The position numbers and the translations under genes are program-made. A DNA stretch of 6,934 bases from a bacterium (lineage in GTDB: Bacteria > Patescibacteriota > Patescibacteriia > CAIQCM01): contig JAHFIF010000062.1 of assembly GCA_023246535.1 (NCBI GenBank), positions 1 to 6,934 of the forward strand, read 5' to 3'. The notes beneath the pieces were generated by a model, which saw only the letters and a program-made list of their open reading frames with translations, was not told the DNA's origin and searched no databases. Positions 1-5,329 of this stretch are shown in pieces. Every line of letters starts with the position of its first letter. Position 1 is the first letter of the stretch.

Positions 1-705
1 ATCGAACATTCGACCAACATCGGCCTGCCCGACAACTACCGGCTCGCCGCCTTGACCGCGGCCAAGACCGGTTTGCCGACCAAGGTCGTGAACGATCTGG
101 TGGCGGCAACCCGGGGCATCAGCGTCATCTTCCCGCTGCTGCCGCGCTTCCTCGTCGAAAATCTCGGCGACGGCGACGGACAGAACGAATTCGACCAAGG
201 GCGCATCAAGCCGATCGACGAACGCGGCCACATGCCCGTCGACATCTCCCCCCTCGCCCTGCCGTGCGCTTGCGGCCTCTACGGCTGCGCCGAATCGATC
301 CTCGGCGGACGCAGCCTGGAGCGCCGCGTCAATCTGACGATCGACGCGCTCCGCTTGAACAAACCAGAAAACCTGCACGCCTGCGCCTTCCTCGACCAAG
401 AGTACCGGGCCGGGGCCGATTGGGCGGTGCGAATTTACGACCAGTTTGCTTTCGCCTTGGGCTTCAAGCTCAGCGGCATGCAGCTGGGCGGCAAATTCCC
501 GGCCATCGTCTTCCGCGGCACGACCATCATCAAGGCCCTGTCGTTGAACGGCATGGAAGAAAAGATCCGCAACGCCATGCGCCGCTTCTTGCCCGTCAAG
601 AGCTGGGCGGACGCCGAGTTCCTCGCCGTCCCCCCGGACCCGCGGGGGATCAAGGATTACGACGGCTTCTTGGGCGCCGCCGCTTTTGCCCGCGATTTAC
701 TCTAG
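1..705 (+). CDS. ROK-family sugar kinase-like protein, 3' fragment (N-terminus outside window)
   Basis: The reading frame is open from base 1 to a TAG at 703-705, giving 234 visible residues; the start lies upstream of the window. The diagnostic part is the ROK zinc site at about residues 76-98: GH, then ten residues, then CACGLYGCAE, with His77 and Cys89, Cys91 and Cys96 as likely ligands. The C-terminal FLGAAAFA resembles the usual ROK ending. VVND at about 29-32 may be the counterpart of the catalytic ENDA motif, with Asp32 as base. ROK proteins are cytosolic sugar kinases (glucokinase, N-acetylmannosamine or fructokinase) or sugar-responsive repressors. The ATP-binding N-terminus and any HTH are not visible, so kinase and regulator cannot be separated. 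Oddly, the glycine-rich GTGIGGG loop expected between the catalytic Asp and the zinc site is not recognisable; only GDGDG is seen. Family fairly sure; substrate unknown. Confidence 0.75.
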   Translation: MEHSTNIGLPDNYRLAALTAAKTGLPTKVVNDLVAATRGISVIFPLLPRFLVENLGDGDGQNEFDQGRIKPIDERGHMPVDISPLALPCACGLYGCAESILGGRSLERRVNLTIDALRLNKPENLHACAFLDQEYRAGADWAVRIYDQFAFALGFKLSGMQLGGKFPAIVFRGTTIIKALSLNGMEEKIRNAMRRFLPVKSWADAEFLAVPPDPRGIKDYDGFLGAAAFARDLL

Positions 706-728
706 GATCGCGACCGTTTCGACCGTCC

Positions 729-759
729 AAGGCCTCGCTCGCGAGGCCTTTTTATTTTT
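729..759 (+). terminator. Rho-independent terminator after the ROK gene
   Basis: A perfect GC-rich inverted repeat (729-738 with 741-750; realistically a stem of about 9 bp with a CTCG loop) starts 24 bases after the TAG stop. It is followed by a T-rich tract (TTTTT-A-TTTTT, 749-759). This is classical intrinsic terminator form and separates the ROK gene from the glycosyltransferase. A second small hairpin, AGCCA-AAAAA-TGGCT, at 785-799 has no obvious role. Confidence 0.88.
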
Positions 760-822
760 CAAGGTCTAAATATCGCCTTTTTATAGCCAAAAAATGGCTT
801 AAAACCTATCCCGAATCGACCA

Positions 823-851
823 TTGACAAAATGGGTGTTTTTTGCTAATGT
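823..851 (+). promoter_or_regulatory. Candidate sigma70-type promoter of the glycosyltransferase gene
   Basis: A perfect -35 TTGACA (823-828) is followed by a 17-bp spacer and TAATGT (846-851), which is preceded by TG-C (843-845), an extended -10. The -10 hexamer itself matches TATAAT at only three positions, so the call rests on the -35, the spacing and the TG. The predicted transcript start at about 858 leaves only around six bases before the ATG at 864. Confidence 0.6.
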
Positions 852-863
852 TTCGAATTCGCT

Positions 864-2009
864 ATGAAAGTCGTCATGATCGGACAAAAGGGAATTCCCG
901 CCATCTTCGGCGGGATCGAACGCCATGTCGAGGAACTCGCCTCGGAGCTTTCGCGTACCGGCACGGACGTGTCGGTTTACTGCCGCCGCTGGTATTGCGG
1001 CGAGCGCGAGGCGGCGCCCAAGGTGCGCAAAATTTTCATGCCGTCGGTGCACACCAAGCATCTGGACGCCATTTCGCACACTCTCTTTTCGACTCTGCAC
1101 GCCATCTTCGTGGAAAAACCGGACATCATCCATTATCACGGCGTCGGTCCGTCGCTTTGCGCCTGGATCCCCCGCCTGATCAGTCCGCGCATCCGCGTGG
1201 TCATCACTTTCCACTCGATCGACCGCACGCATGACAAGTGGGGCAGTTTTGCCCGCTTCATGCTCCGCCTTGGCGAATGGTCGGCTTGCCATTTTGGCGA
1301 CCGGACCATTGCCGTCTCGCGCTCGCTGGAAAATTATTGCCGCGACGTCTATAACACTGACACTTCGTACCTGCCCAACGGCGTCACCACTTTCCCCGAC
1401 TCCAACCCGGGATTGCTCACCGAATGGAACCTCGCGCCCGGCCGCTTCATCTTGTTCGTCGGCCGCCTCATCCGGTTAAAGGGCGTGCACACGCTGATCT
1501 CCGCTTATCACCAGCTGCCGGCCGAAATTCGCGGGCGCTATCCGCTCATCATCGCTGGCGAAGCCTGCGACCAAAAATACGTCCGCGAACTGACGGCGCT
1601 CGCGCGCGGCGCCAACGTCAAATTCGTCGGCAACCAGACCGGCGCCAAGCTGGCCGCCCTTTACCGCGGCGCGGCGCTTTTCGTCCAGCCTTCGGAATGC
1701 GAATCAATGCCGATCGTCGTGCTCGAAGCCGCCGGCGAGAACGTGCCGATCATCGCCTCCGACATCGCCGCCCACAAAGAAATTTTGAACGGCGAAGGAA
1801 CCTATTTTGAATCGAAGAACATCCTCGAGCTGGCTGCTTCCTTACAGGAGGTGCTCGGCGACTTGGACGGCGCCAAGGAACGCGCCAAGGTCACCAACGC
1901 GCGCGTCATGGACGCCTACGCCTGGGACAAGATCGCGGCTGAAACCAAGGATGTTTATCTGGCCACCGCGCCGGCCGTGGTCACGCTGACCGAGACCAAT
2001 CGAATTTAA
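864..2009 (+). CDS. Glycosyltransferase family 4 (GT-B fold)
   Basis: 381 aa, full length for a GT4 retaining glycosyltransferase, which moves a sugar from a nucleotide donor to a growing glycan at the cytoplasmic face of the membrane. The N-terminal acceptor domain opens with a beta strand and the loop QKGIPAIFGGIERHVEELA (8-26). This is the pattern of cell-wall or polysaccharide GT4 enzymes. The donor domain has FVGRLIRLKG (198-207), with Arg201 and Lys206 in the usual phosphate-binding places, and the EX7E motif ECESMPIVVLE, with Glu280 and Glu288 spaced correctly. PNGV at 171-174 is also typical. The ATG at 864 is chosen because MKVVMIGQKG is the normal start of the first strand; no Shine-Dalgarno is visible. 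It stands alone between two terminators. Donor and acceptor sugars cannot be read from sequence. Capsule, O-antigen-like or S-layer glycan work is possible. Confidence 0.92.
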   Translation: MKVVMIGQKGIPAIFGGIERHVEELASELSRTGTDVSVYCRRWYCGEREAAPKVRKIFMPSVHTKHLDAISHTLFSTLHAIFVEKPDIIHYHGVGPSLCAWIPRLISPRIRVVITFHSIDRTHDKWGSFARFMLRLGEWSACHFGDRTIAVSRSLENYCRDVYNTDTSYLPNGVTTFPDSNPGLLTEWNLAPGRFILFVGRLIRLKGVHTLISAYHQLPAEIRGRYPLIIAGEACDQKYVRELTALARGANVKFVGNQTGAKLAALYRGAALFVQPSECESMPIVVLEAAGENVPIIASDIAAHKEILNGEGTYFESKNILELAASLQEVLGDLDGAKERAKVTNARVMDAYAWDKIAAETKDVYLATAPAVVTLTETNRI

Positions 2010-2021
2010 CCGCAATCAACC

Positions 2022-2060
2022 AATAACCGGCTCCGCCTAATCTGGGCGGAGCCGGTTATT
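2022..2060 (+). terminator. Long perfect hairpin after the glycosyltransferase gene
   Basis: A perfect 16-bp inverted repeat (2022-2037 with 2045-2060) encloses a 7-base loop and begins 12 bases after the TAA stop. The stem is a GC core (CCGGCTCCGCC) with A/T-rich ends, so the 3' arm ends GGTTATT rather than in a long T run. It probably works as an intrinsic terminator. The -35 of the next gene begins two bases later, so terminator and promoter are abutted. Confidence 0.78.
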
Positions 2061-2061
2061 A

Positions 2062-2090
2062 TTGACCGCTTGGCGCATTCGTGATATTAA
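2062..2090 (+). promoter_or_regulatory. Candidate promoter of the 167-aa hypothetical gene
   Basis: TTGACC (2062-2067; five of six to TTGACA), a 17-bp spacer and TATTAA (2085-2090), preceded by TG-A, give an extended -10 promoter. Expected transcription start is about 2097, leaving a leader of about 30 bases that holds the ribosome binding site. Its position supports a translation start downstream at 2128 rather than at the TTG at 2062. Confidence 0.6.
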
Positions 2091-2115
2091 ACAAGTTACA
2101 ATTCGACGAACCAAC

Positions 2116-2121
2116 AAGGAG
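2116..2121 (+). promoter_or_regulatory. Shine-Dalgarno AAGGAG that fixes the start at 2128
   Basis: AAGGAG lies six bases before the TTG at 2128, which is in frame with the downstream coding region. It is the only strong Shine-Dalgarno sequence I see ahead of a gene in this window. It decides for the TTG at 2128 over the in-frame TTG at 2062, which lies inside the predicted promoter. Confidence 0.75.
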
Positions 2122-2127
2122 AATCAC

Positions 2128-2631
2128 TTGCTCGAGCACGTTGAAAAACAAAAACCAATCCTTAAACCGGGCAGCCGCGTCATTTTTGGCCCGTTTGCCG
2201 ACGGCATGACGACGACGGTCCGATTCATCAACCACCACGGACACCGGCTGGAATTCGCGACCGCGCTGACGAACCATGACGGGCGCCTGCTCTTTCGCGA
2301 AGCCATGTCGGTGCTCGGCTGCTGCTACGTGGCCACGATGATCGGCCTGACCTTTGATCTGTCGATGGAACCGATCGACGCCAAGCATGAAAGACTGGCC
2401 TTCGCCTACCGCAAAAAGCACGCCGGCTACGTTGCGCCGACGGCTTTTATCTTCAACCAGGCGACCGGACATCTCACCGTCCGCCTGCCCAAAAAAGACC
2501 TGAAAACAAAAGTCAGCCACGCGCCAACCGGCAACCTCGAAGCGATCGCCGGCATTCTGGCCGCGCTCCACGGCCTGGACGATCGCGAAACCAAACCCGG
2601 CAAGATCATCTGGCGCAGAAGAACCGGATAA
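2128..2631 (+). CDS. Hypothetical protein, 167 aa, family not recognised
   Basis: I do not recognise this protein. From the TTG at 2128 it has 167 residues, with no signal peptide and no convincing membrane segment, so it is probably cytosolic. Visible traits: a charged N-terminus, a histidine-rich INHHGHRLEF (34-43), a Cys pair in LGCCYVATM (63-71), a mixed hydrophobic middle (VATMIGLTFDLSM, 68-80), basic LPKKDLKTK (120-128), a probable helix NLEAIAGILAALHGL (136-150) and a very basic end, KIIWRRRTG. It is very likely a real gene: it has its own extended -10 promoter, a good Shine-Dalgarno at correct spacing, codons ending mostly in G or C as in its neighbours, and a terminator 40 bases after the stop. 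The reverse-strand frame over the same bases has none of these. It is a single-gene unit, so context gives no function. Confidence 0.8.
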   Translation: MLEHVEKQKPILKPGSRVIFGPFADGMTTTVRFINHHGHRLEFATALTNHDGRLLFREAMSVLGCCYVATMIGLTFDLSMEPIDAKHERLAFAYRKKHAGYVAPTAFIFNQATGHLTVRLPKKDLKTKVSHAPTGNLEAIAGILAALHGLDDRETKPGKIIWRRRTG

Positions 2632-2671
2632 GCCGGAAAAAAACCGATCAACTCGCTCTTTCGCCAACGAC

Positions 2672-2704
2672 AAACGGCGGCCCGCCATGGACCGCCGTTT
2701 TTTT
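2672..2704 (+). terminator. Rho-independent terminator of the 167-aa gene at the convergent junction
   Basis: A 9-bp stem, AAACGGCGG (2672-2680) with CCGCCGTTT (2692-2700), has an 11-base loop and is followed by seven Ts (2698-2704). It terminates plus-strand transcription. Read on the minus strand the same hairpin has only the Ts of its own stem, so it may serve gap from the other side only weakly. The convergent gap 2632-2716 holds nothing else I can identify. Confidence 0.85.
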
Positions 2705-2716
2705 ATTTTGCCGAAG

Positions 2717-3730
2717 TTATTTCATCTTTCCGATCTTCTCGACCATCTCGATGAGGCGGCAGGAATATCCCCACTCGTTATCGTACCAGGCAAGAACTTT
2801 AAGCAGATCGCCGTCGACGATCTTGGTCATCGGCAGATCGACGACGCACGAATTGGTGTTGCCGACAAAATCGGAAGAAACCAGCGGCTCGTCGGTGACG
2901 CCGAGCACGCCTTTCATTTCTTTGCTTTTCGCCGCCGCGCGGAAGGCGGCATTGACCTCTTCGACGGTCGTCTTGCGCTTCAAGAGGAAGGTGAAATCGG
3001 AAAGCGAAACGTCCAGGGACGGAACGCGAATGGCCATGCCGTCAAAATGATCCTTGAGCGTCGGAATGACCTCGGCCACGGCAATGGCCGCGCCGGTGGT
3101 CGTCGGGATCATGTTGACGAGACCGGAGCGGGCACGGCGCAGGTCGGGGTGGCCGGACGGCGGCAGGCCGTCGACCAAATTCTGCTCGGCGGTGACCGAA
3201 TGCACGGTCGTCATCATCGCCTTCTTGATGCCAAAGACCTTTTCAATGACATAGGCCGGCGGCGCAATGCAATTGGTCGTGCACGAAGCGTTGTTGACGA
3301 TTGTGTCGGACGACTTCATGTCGCCCGCGTTCACGCCGATCAAATACGTCGGCACGCCTTTGGCCGGGGCGGAAATGACGACCTTCTTGGCGCCGGCTTT
3401 CAAATGCTCCTGCGCCGCTTCCATTTTTGTGAAACGGCCGGTCGATTCAATGACCACGTCAACCTTGTACTGGCCCCACGGCAACTTGGCCGGCTCTTTC
3501 TCGGCCGAGACCGGGATCTTTTTCCCGTCGACGATCAAATTCGTCTTGTCGGCTTTAACCTCGTGGTTCCAGCCGCGAAAAACGGAATCATGCTTAAGCA
3601 AATGCGCCAGGATCGAGGGATCGGTCAGATCGTTGATGGCAACAACCTCAAGGCCCGCCTTTTCCCAAGCGGTTTTAAAAGCGTTCCGACCGATGCGGCC
3701 GAAACCGTTGATGGCGACGCGTACTGGCAT
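2717..3730 (-). CDS. gap: Glyceraldehyde-3-phosphate dehydrogenase, type I
   Basis: 337 aa, normal length for this cytosolic glycolytic homotetramer, which converts glyceraldehyde-3-phosphate, phosphate and NAD+ to 1,3-bisphosphoglycerate. The Rossmann motif INGFGRIGRNAF is at 7-18. Asp34 in AINDL is the residue that in the family favours NAD over NADP. The active site ASCTTNC places the catalytic cysteine at Cys150, and His177 in TTVHSVT is its partner. The C-terminal WYDNEWGYS signature is at 315-323. Two departures: IAPPAY after the active site instead of the common LAPVAK type, and an S-loop (178-201, DGLPPSGHPDLRRAR) about three or four residues longer than the B. stearothermophilus or E. 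coli forms I remember. The ATG at 3730 starts MPVRVAING, the usual N-terminus. There is no clear Shine-Dalgarno; the leader can fold into a hairpin touching the start codon. It has its own promoter, separate from rpsB-tsf. Confidence 0.97.
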   Translation of the reverse strand: MPVRVAINGFGRIGRNAFKTAWEKAGLEVVAINDLTDPSILAHLLKHDSVFRGWNHEVKADKTNLIVDGKKIPVSAEKEPAKLPWGQYKVDVVIESTGRFTKMEAAQEHLKAGAKKVVISAPAKGVPTYLIGVNAGDMKSSDTIVNNASCTTNCIAPPAYVIEKVFGIKKAMMTTVHSVTAEQNLVDGLPPSGHPDLRRARSGLVNMIPTTTGAAIAVAEVIPTLKDHFDGMAIRVPSLDVSLSDFTFLLKRKTTVEEVNAAFRAAAKSKEMKGVLGVTDEPLVSSDFVGNTNSCVVDLPMTKIVDGDLLKVLAWYDNEWGYSCRLIEMVEKIGKMK

Positions 3731-3757
3731 AATCGTTTTAATTATGGATTAACGATT
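3731..3757 (-). promoter_or_regulatory. Inverted repeat filling the gap 5' leader
   Basis: On the minus strand AATCGTT (3757-3751) pairs with AACGATT (3737-3731), which directly touches the ATG. The stem can extend by AAT/ATT with a two-base bulge, closing a CCATA loop. With transcription starting near 3758, the whole 5' leader would be this stem-loop. It could stabilise the mRNA 5' end, tune initiation, or be a DNA operator just past the start site. Confidence 0.45.
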
Positions 3758-3764
3758 GGCGGAT

Positions 3765-3773
3765 ATTATAACA
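3765..3773 (-). promoter_or_regulatory. Extended -10 promoter of gap
   Basis: On the minus strand TGT-TATAAT is a perfect extended -10 element. The region where a -35 would lie (about 3788-3793) reads CGGCCA and is part of the upstream tsf terminator, so there is no recognisable -35. Predicted start is about 3758, 28 bases ahead of the gap ATG. Confidence 0.7.
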
Positions 3774-3800
3774 CAAAAACGGCCGGTTGGCCGTTTTTGT
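3773..3800 (-). terminator. Terminator of the rpsB-tsf operon
   Basis: A perfect 12-bp inverted repeat (3789-3800 with 3773-3784) has a 4-base AACC loop. On the minus strand the GC core CGGCC/GGCCG is followed by five Ts (3779-3775). It begins 15 bases after the tsf stop and ends where the gap extended -10 starts. It is nearly symmetrical, so it may also act on plus-strand read-through. Confidence 0.82.
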
Positions 3801-3815
3801 CCTTGTTGATATTTT

Positions 3816-4412
3816 TTAAGCGCCGATCGCAAAGCGGCAGAAGCGCTTGACCTCGATCTTCTCCCCCACCTTGGCGGAGACGTTATTGATCAGGTCCTTG
3901 ATCGTCACGTCCTCGTCCTTCACAAAGGCCTGGGCGGTCAAACAAGTGTCGGAATACCATTTGCCGATCTTGCCTTCGACGATCTTTTCGATCACGCTGG
4001 CCGGCTTGCCCGAAGCGGCGAATTCGTCGGTGGCCAAAGACTTTTCCTTTTCCACGACTTCCGGCGGAACGGCTTCCGGCGAAACGTAGAGCGGATCGGT
4101 CGCGGCAATGTGCAGCGCCAGATCATGGGCCAACTGCTTGAACTCGTCGTTGCGCGCCACAAAATCGGTCTCGCAGAGCAATTCGACGATGACGCCGACC
4201 TTGCCGCCGGCGTGCGAGTAGCATTCAACAATGCCTTCGCTCGCCGTGCGCTCGTTCGCTTTCTTGGCGGCCTTGATCGCGCCCTTCTTCTTCAGAGCCT
4301 CGATCGTCTTTTCAACGTCGCCGCCGGCTTCTTCCAGCGCTTTCTTGACGTCGACGATCCCGGCGCCGGTCATTTCTCTGATTTTGCTGATGGTTGAAAG
4401 ATCAATTCCCAT
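3816..4412 (-). CDS. tsf: Translation elongation factor Ts, short form
   Basis: 198 aa. EF-Ts is the cytosolic exchange factor that releases GDP from EF-Tu. The N-terminal UBA-like domain (about 1-55) has the signature IREMTGAGIVDVKKALEE (11-28). The core begins near IVELLCETDFVARNDEF (75-91), and TDFV (82-85) is the segment that contacts the EF-Tu nucleotide domain. The C-terminus has QAFVKDEDVTIKDLI (161-175) and ends RFCRFAIGA. At 198 residues it lacks the second core subdomain and coiled coil of the E. coli protein (283 aa) and matches the short type of Thermus, which works as a dimer; Cys192 sits about where the Thermus dimer cysteine is reported. The ATG at 4412 is 25 bases after the rpsB stop, so the two are co-transcribed. 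No Shine-Dalgarno is apparent in that spacer. It is followed by a terminator, not by pyrH. Confidence 0.97.
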   Translation of the reverse strand: MGIDLSTISKIREMTGAGIVDVKKALEEAGGDVEKTIEALKKKGAIKAAKKANERTASEGIVECYSHAGGKVGVIVELLCETDFVARNDEFKQLAHDLALHIAATDPLYVSPEAVPPEVVEKEKSLATDEFAASGKPASVIEKIVEGKIGKWYSDTCLTAQAFVKDEDVTIKDLINNVSAKVGEKIEVKRFCRFAIGA

Positions 4413-4437
4413 ATTTTTGGAATTTATTTCTTAGATT

Positions 4438-5178
4438 TTAGTTCTTCGCGCCGGCGGAAACGATCGGGCGTTCGGCGTAGAGCTTCTTGCCTTCCTTGAC
4501 CGCCTCGGCGACCAAATTCATGACGATCTCGATCGATTTGACCGCGTCGTCGTTGGCCGGGATCGGATAGACGACATCCTGCGGATTGACGTTGGTGTCG
4601 CAGACGGCGATGATCGGCACTTTGGTGTCGACCGCTTCGGCCAGCGCCGTCGCTTCGGTCTTGAGGTCCAGGAGGAAAACGGCTTCCGGCAGCTTGGTCA
4701 GGCCGGCGAAACCGCCAACCTTGATGTCCAAGTCCTCGGTCTTTTTCACGAATTCCAACTGCTCCTTCTTGGTGTACTTGCCGAGCTCGGAGCGTTCGAT
4801 CTTGCCCTTGAGGTCGAGATACGGCGAAAGGAGGTTTTCCTTGATCATGCGGAAGTTGGTGAGCGTGCCCCCGAGCCAGCGGCGGTGGATGTACGGCATG
4901 CCGGTTTCCTTGCCAACGCGTTCGATCGTCGATTTGGCTTGTTCCTTGGTGCCGACGATCAAAATGACGCCGCCCGCGGCCACGGTGTCGCGGATAAAAT
5001 TCAGCGCTTTTTCGAGCAAGACGGTCGTCTTCTCCAGGTCGATGATGTTGACCCCGTTGCGCTCCGAGTGGATGTACGGCTGCATCTTCGGGTGGCGGCG
5101 CGCCTTTTGGTGGCCAAAGTGCATGCCCGCCTGCAACATCTCGACGAGCGACGGTAAGTTGGATTTAGGTTGTGACAT
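4438..5178 (-). CDS. rpsB: 30S ribosomal protein S2
   Basis: 246 aa from the ATG at 5178, normal for S2, which binds the 30S subunit late in assembly near S1. Signatures: LPSLVEMLQAGMHFGHQ (8-24), RHPKMQPYIHSERNGVNIID (28-47), GTKEQA (76-81), RRWLGGTLTNFRMI (99-112) and the C-terminal DTNVNPQDVVYPIPANDDAV (194-213). The frame can be extended 13 residues to a TTG at 5217. I reject this because the extension does not look like S2, the TTG lies in a predicted leader hairpin, and MSQPKSNLPSL from the ATG agrees with the usual short N-terminus. Ahead of the ATG there is only a weak purine stretch (AAAAAGG, about 11 bases away). It is first in an operon with tsf. No convincing -35/-10 was found in 5179-5264, although transcription must begin there or by read-through. 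Confidence 0.96.
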   Translation of the reverse strand: MSQPKSNLPSLVEMLQAGMHFGHQKARRHPKMQPYIHSERNGVNIIDLEKTTVLLEKALNFIRDTVAAGGVILIVGTKEQAKSTIERVGKETGMPYIHRRWLGGTLTNFRMIKENLLSPYLDLKGKIERSELGKYTKKEQLEFVKKTEDLDIKVGGFAGLTKLPEAVFLLDLKTEATALAEAVDTKVPIIAVCDTNVNPQDVVYPIPANDDAVKSIEIVMNLVAEAVKEGKKLYAERPIVSAGAKN

Positions 5179-5205
5179 AGTTTTTCCCGGCCTTTTTACT
5201 TCGGT

Positions 5206-5240
5206 CGCTACAGCCAATTAAGACAAGGCCGTGTGTAGCG
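5206..5240 (-). promoter_or_regulatory. Candidate rpsB leader stem-loop
   Basis: In the leader of rpsB, minus strand, CGCTACA (5240-5234) can pair with TGTAGCG (5212-5206), with an inner GCC/GGC helix and a four-base bulge. Such a bulged stem 28-60 bases ahead of an S2 gene could be an autoregulatory S2-binding leader, as known for rpsB in other bacteria. I cannot match it to a named RNA family, and a 7-bp stem can occur by chance. Confidence 0.35.
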
Positions 5241-5264
5241 CCTGTATGATTAATAAATGTGATC

Positions 5265-5289
5265 AAAAAATCGCGCTTTCGAGCGATTT
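5265..5289 (-). terminator. Terminator of the surface-protein gene
   Basis: On the minus strand AAATCGC (5289-5283) pairs with GCGATTT (5274-5268) around an 8-base loop, followed by six Ts (5270-5265). It lies 40 bases after the TGA stop of the large surface protein and insulates rpsB from it. Confidence 0.82.
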
Positions 5290-5329
5290 ACTACTTTTAC
5301 CATGAACCGCATTTTTTGGCAAGATTGGA

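Noticed and set aside
264..848. 194-codon plus-strand frame overlapping the ROK gene
   Set aside because: Arginine- and proline-rich frame-shifted shadow that runs through the terminator at 729-759.
759..1292. 177-codon minus-strand frame opposite the glycosyltransferase start
   Set aside because: It covers the promoter and N-terminal domain of a clear GT4 gene and has no recognisable motifs.
2062..2127. Earlier TTG start for the hypothetical protein
   Set aside because: It lies within the predicted -35/-10 promoter; the AAGGAG at 2116-2121 points to the TTG at 2128.
2059..2688. 209-codon minus-strand frame opposite the 167-aa gene
   Set aside because: It lacks a promoter and Shine-Dalgarno and has shadow-like composition; the plus strand has promoter, AAGGAG, biased third positions and terminator.
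2687..3850. 387-codon plus-strand open frame covering the gap gene
   Set aside because: It is the antisense of a certain GAPDH gene, its translation is rich in R, G, H and D without domains, and the high GC at third positions of gap explains the open frame.
5179..5217. N-terminal extension of rpsB to a TTG at 5217
   Set aside because: The 13 extra residues do not resemble S2, the TTG falls in a likely leader hairpin, and the ATG at 5178 gives a normal 246-aa protein.
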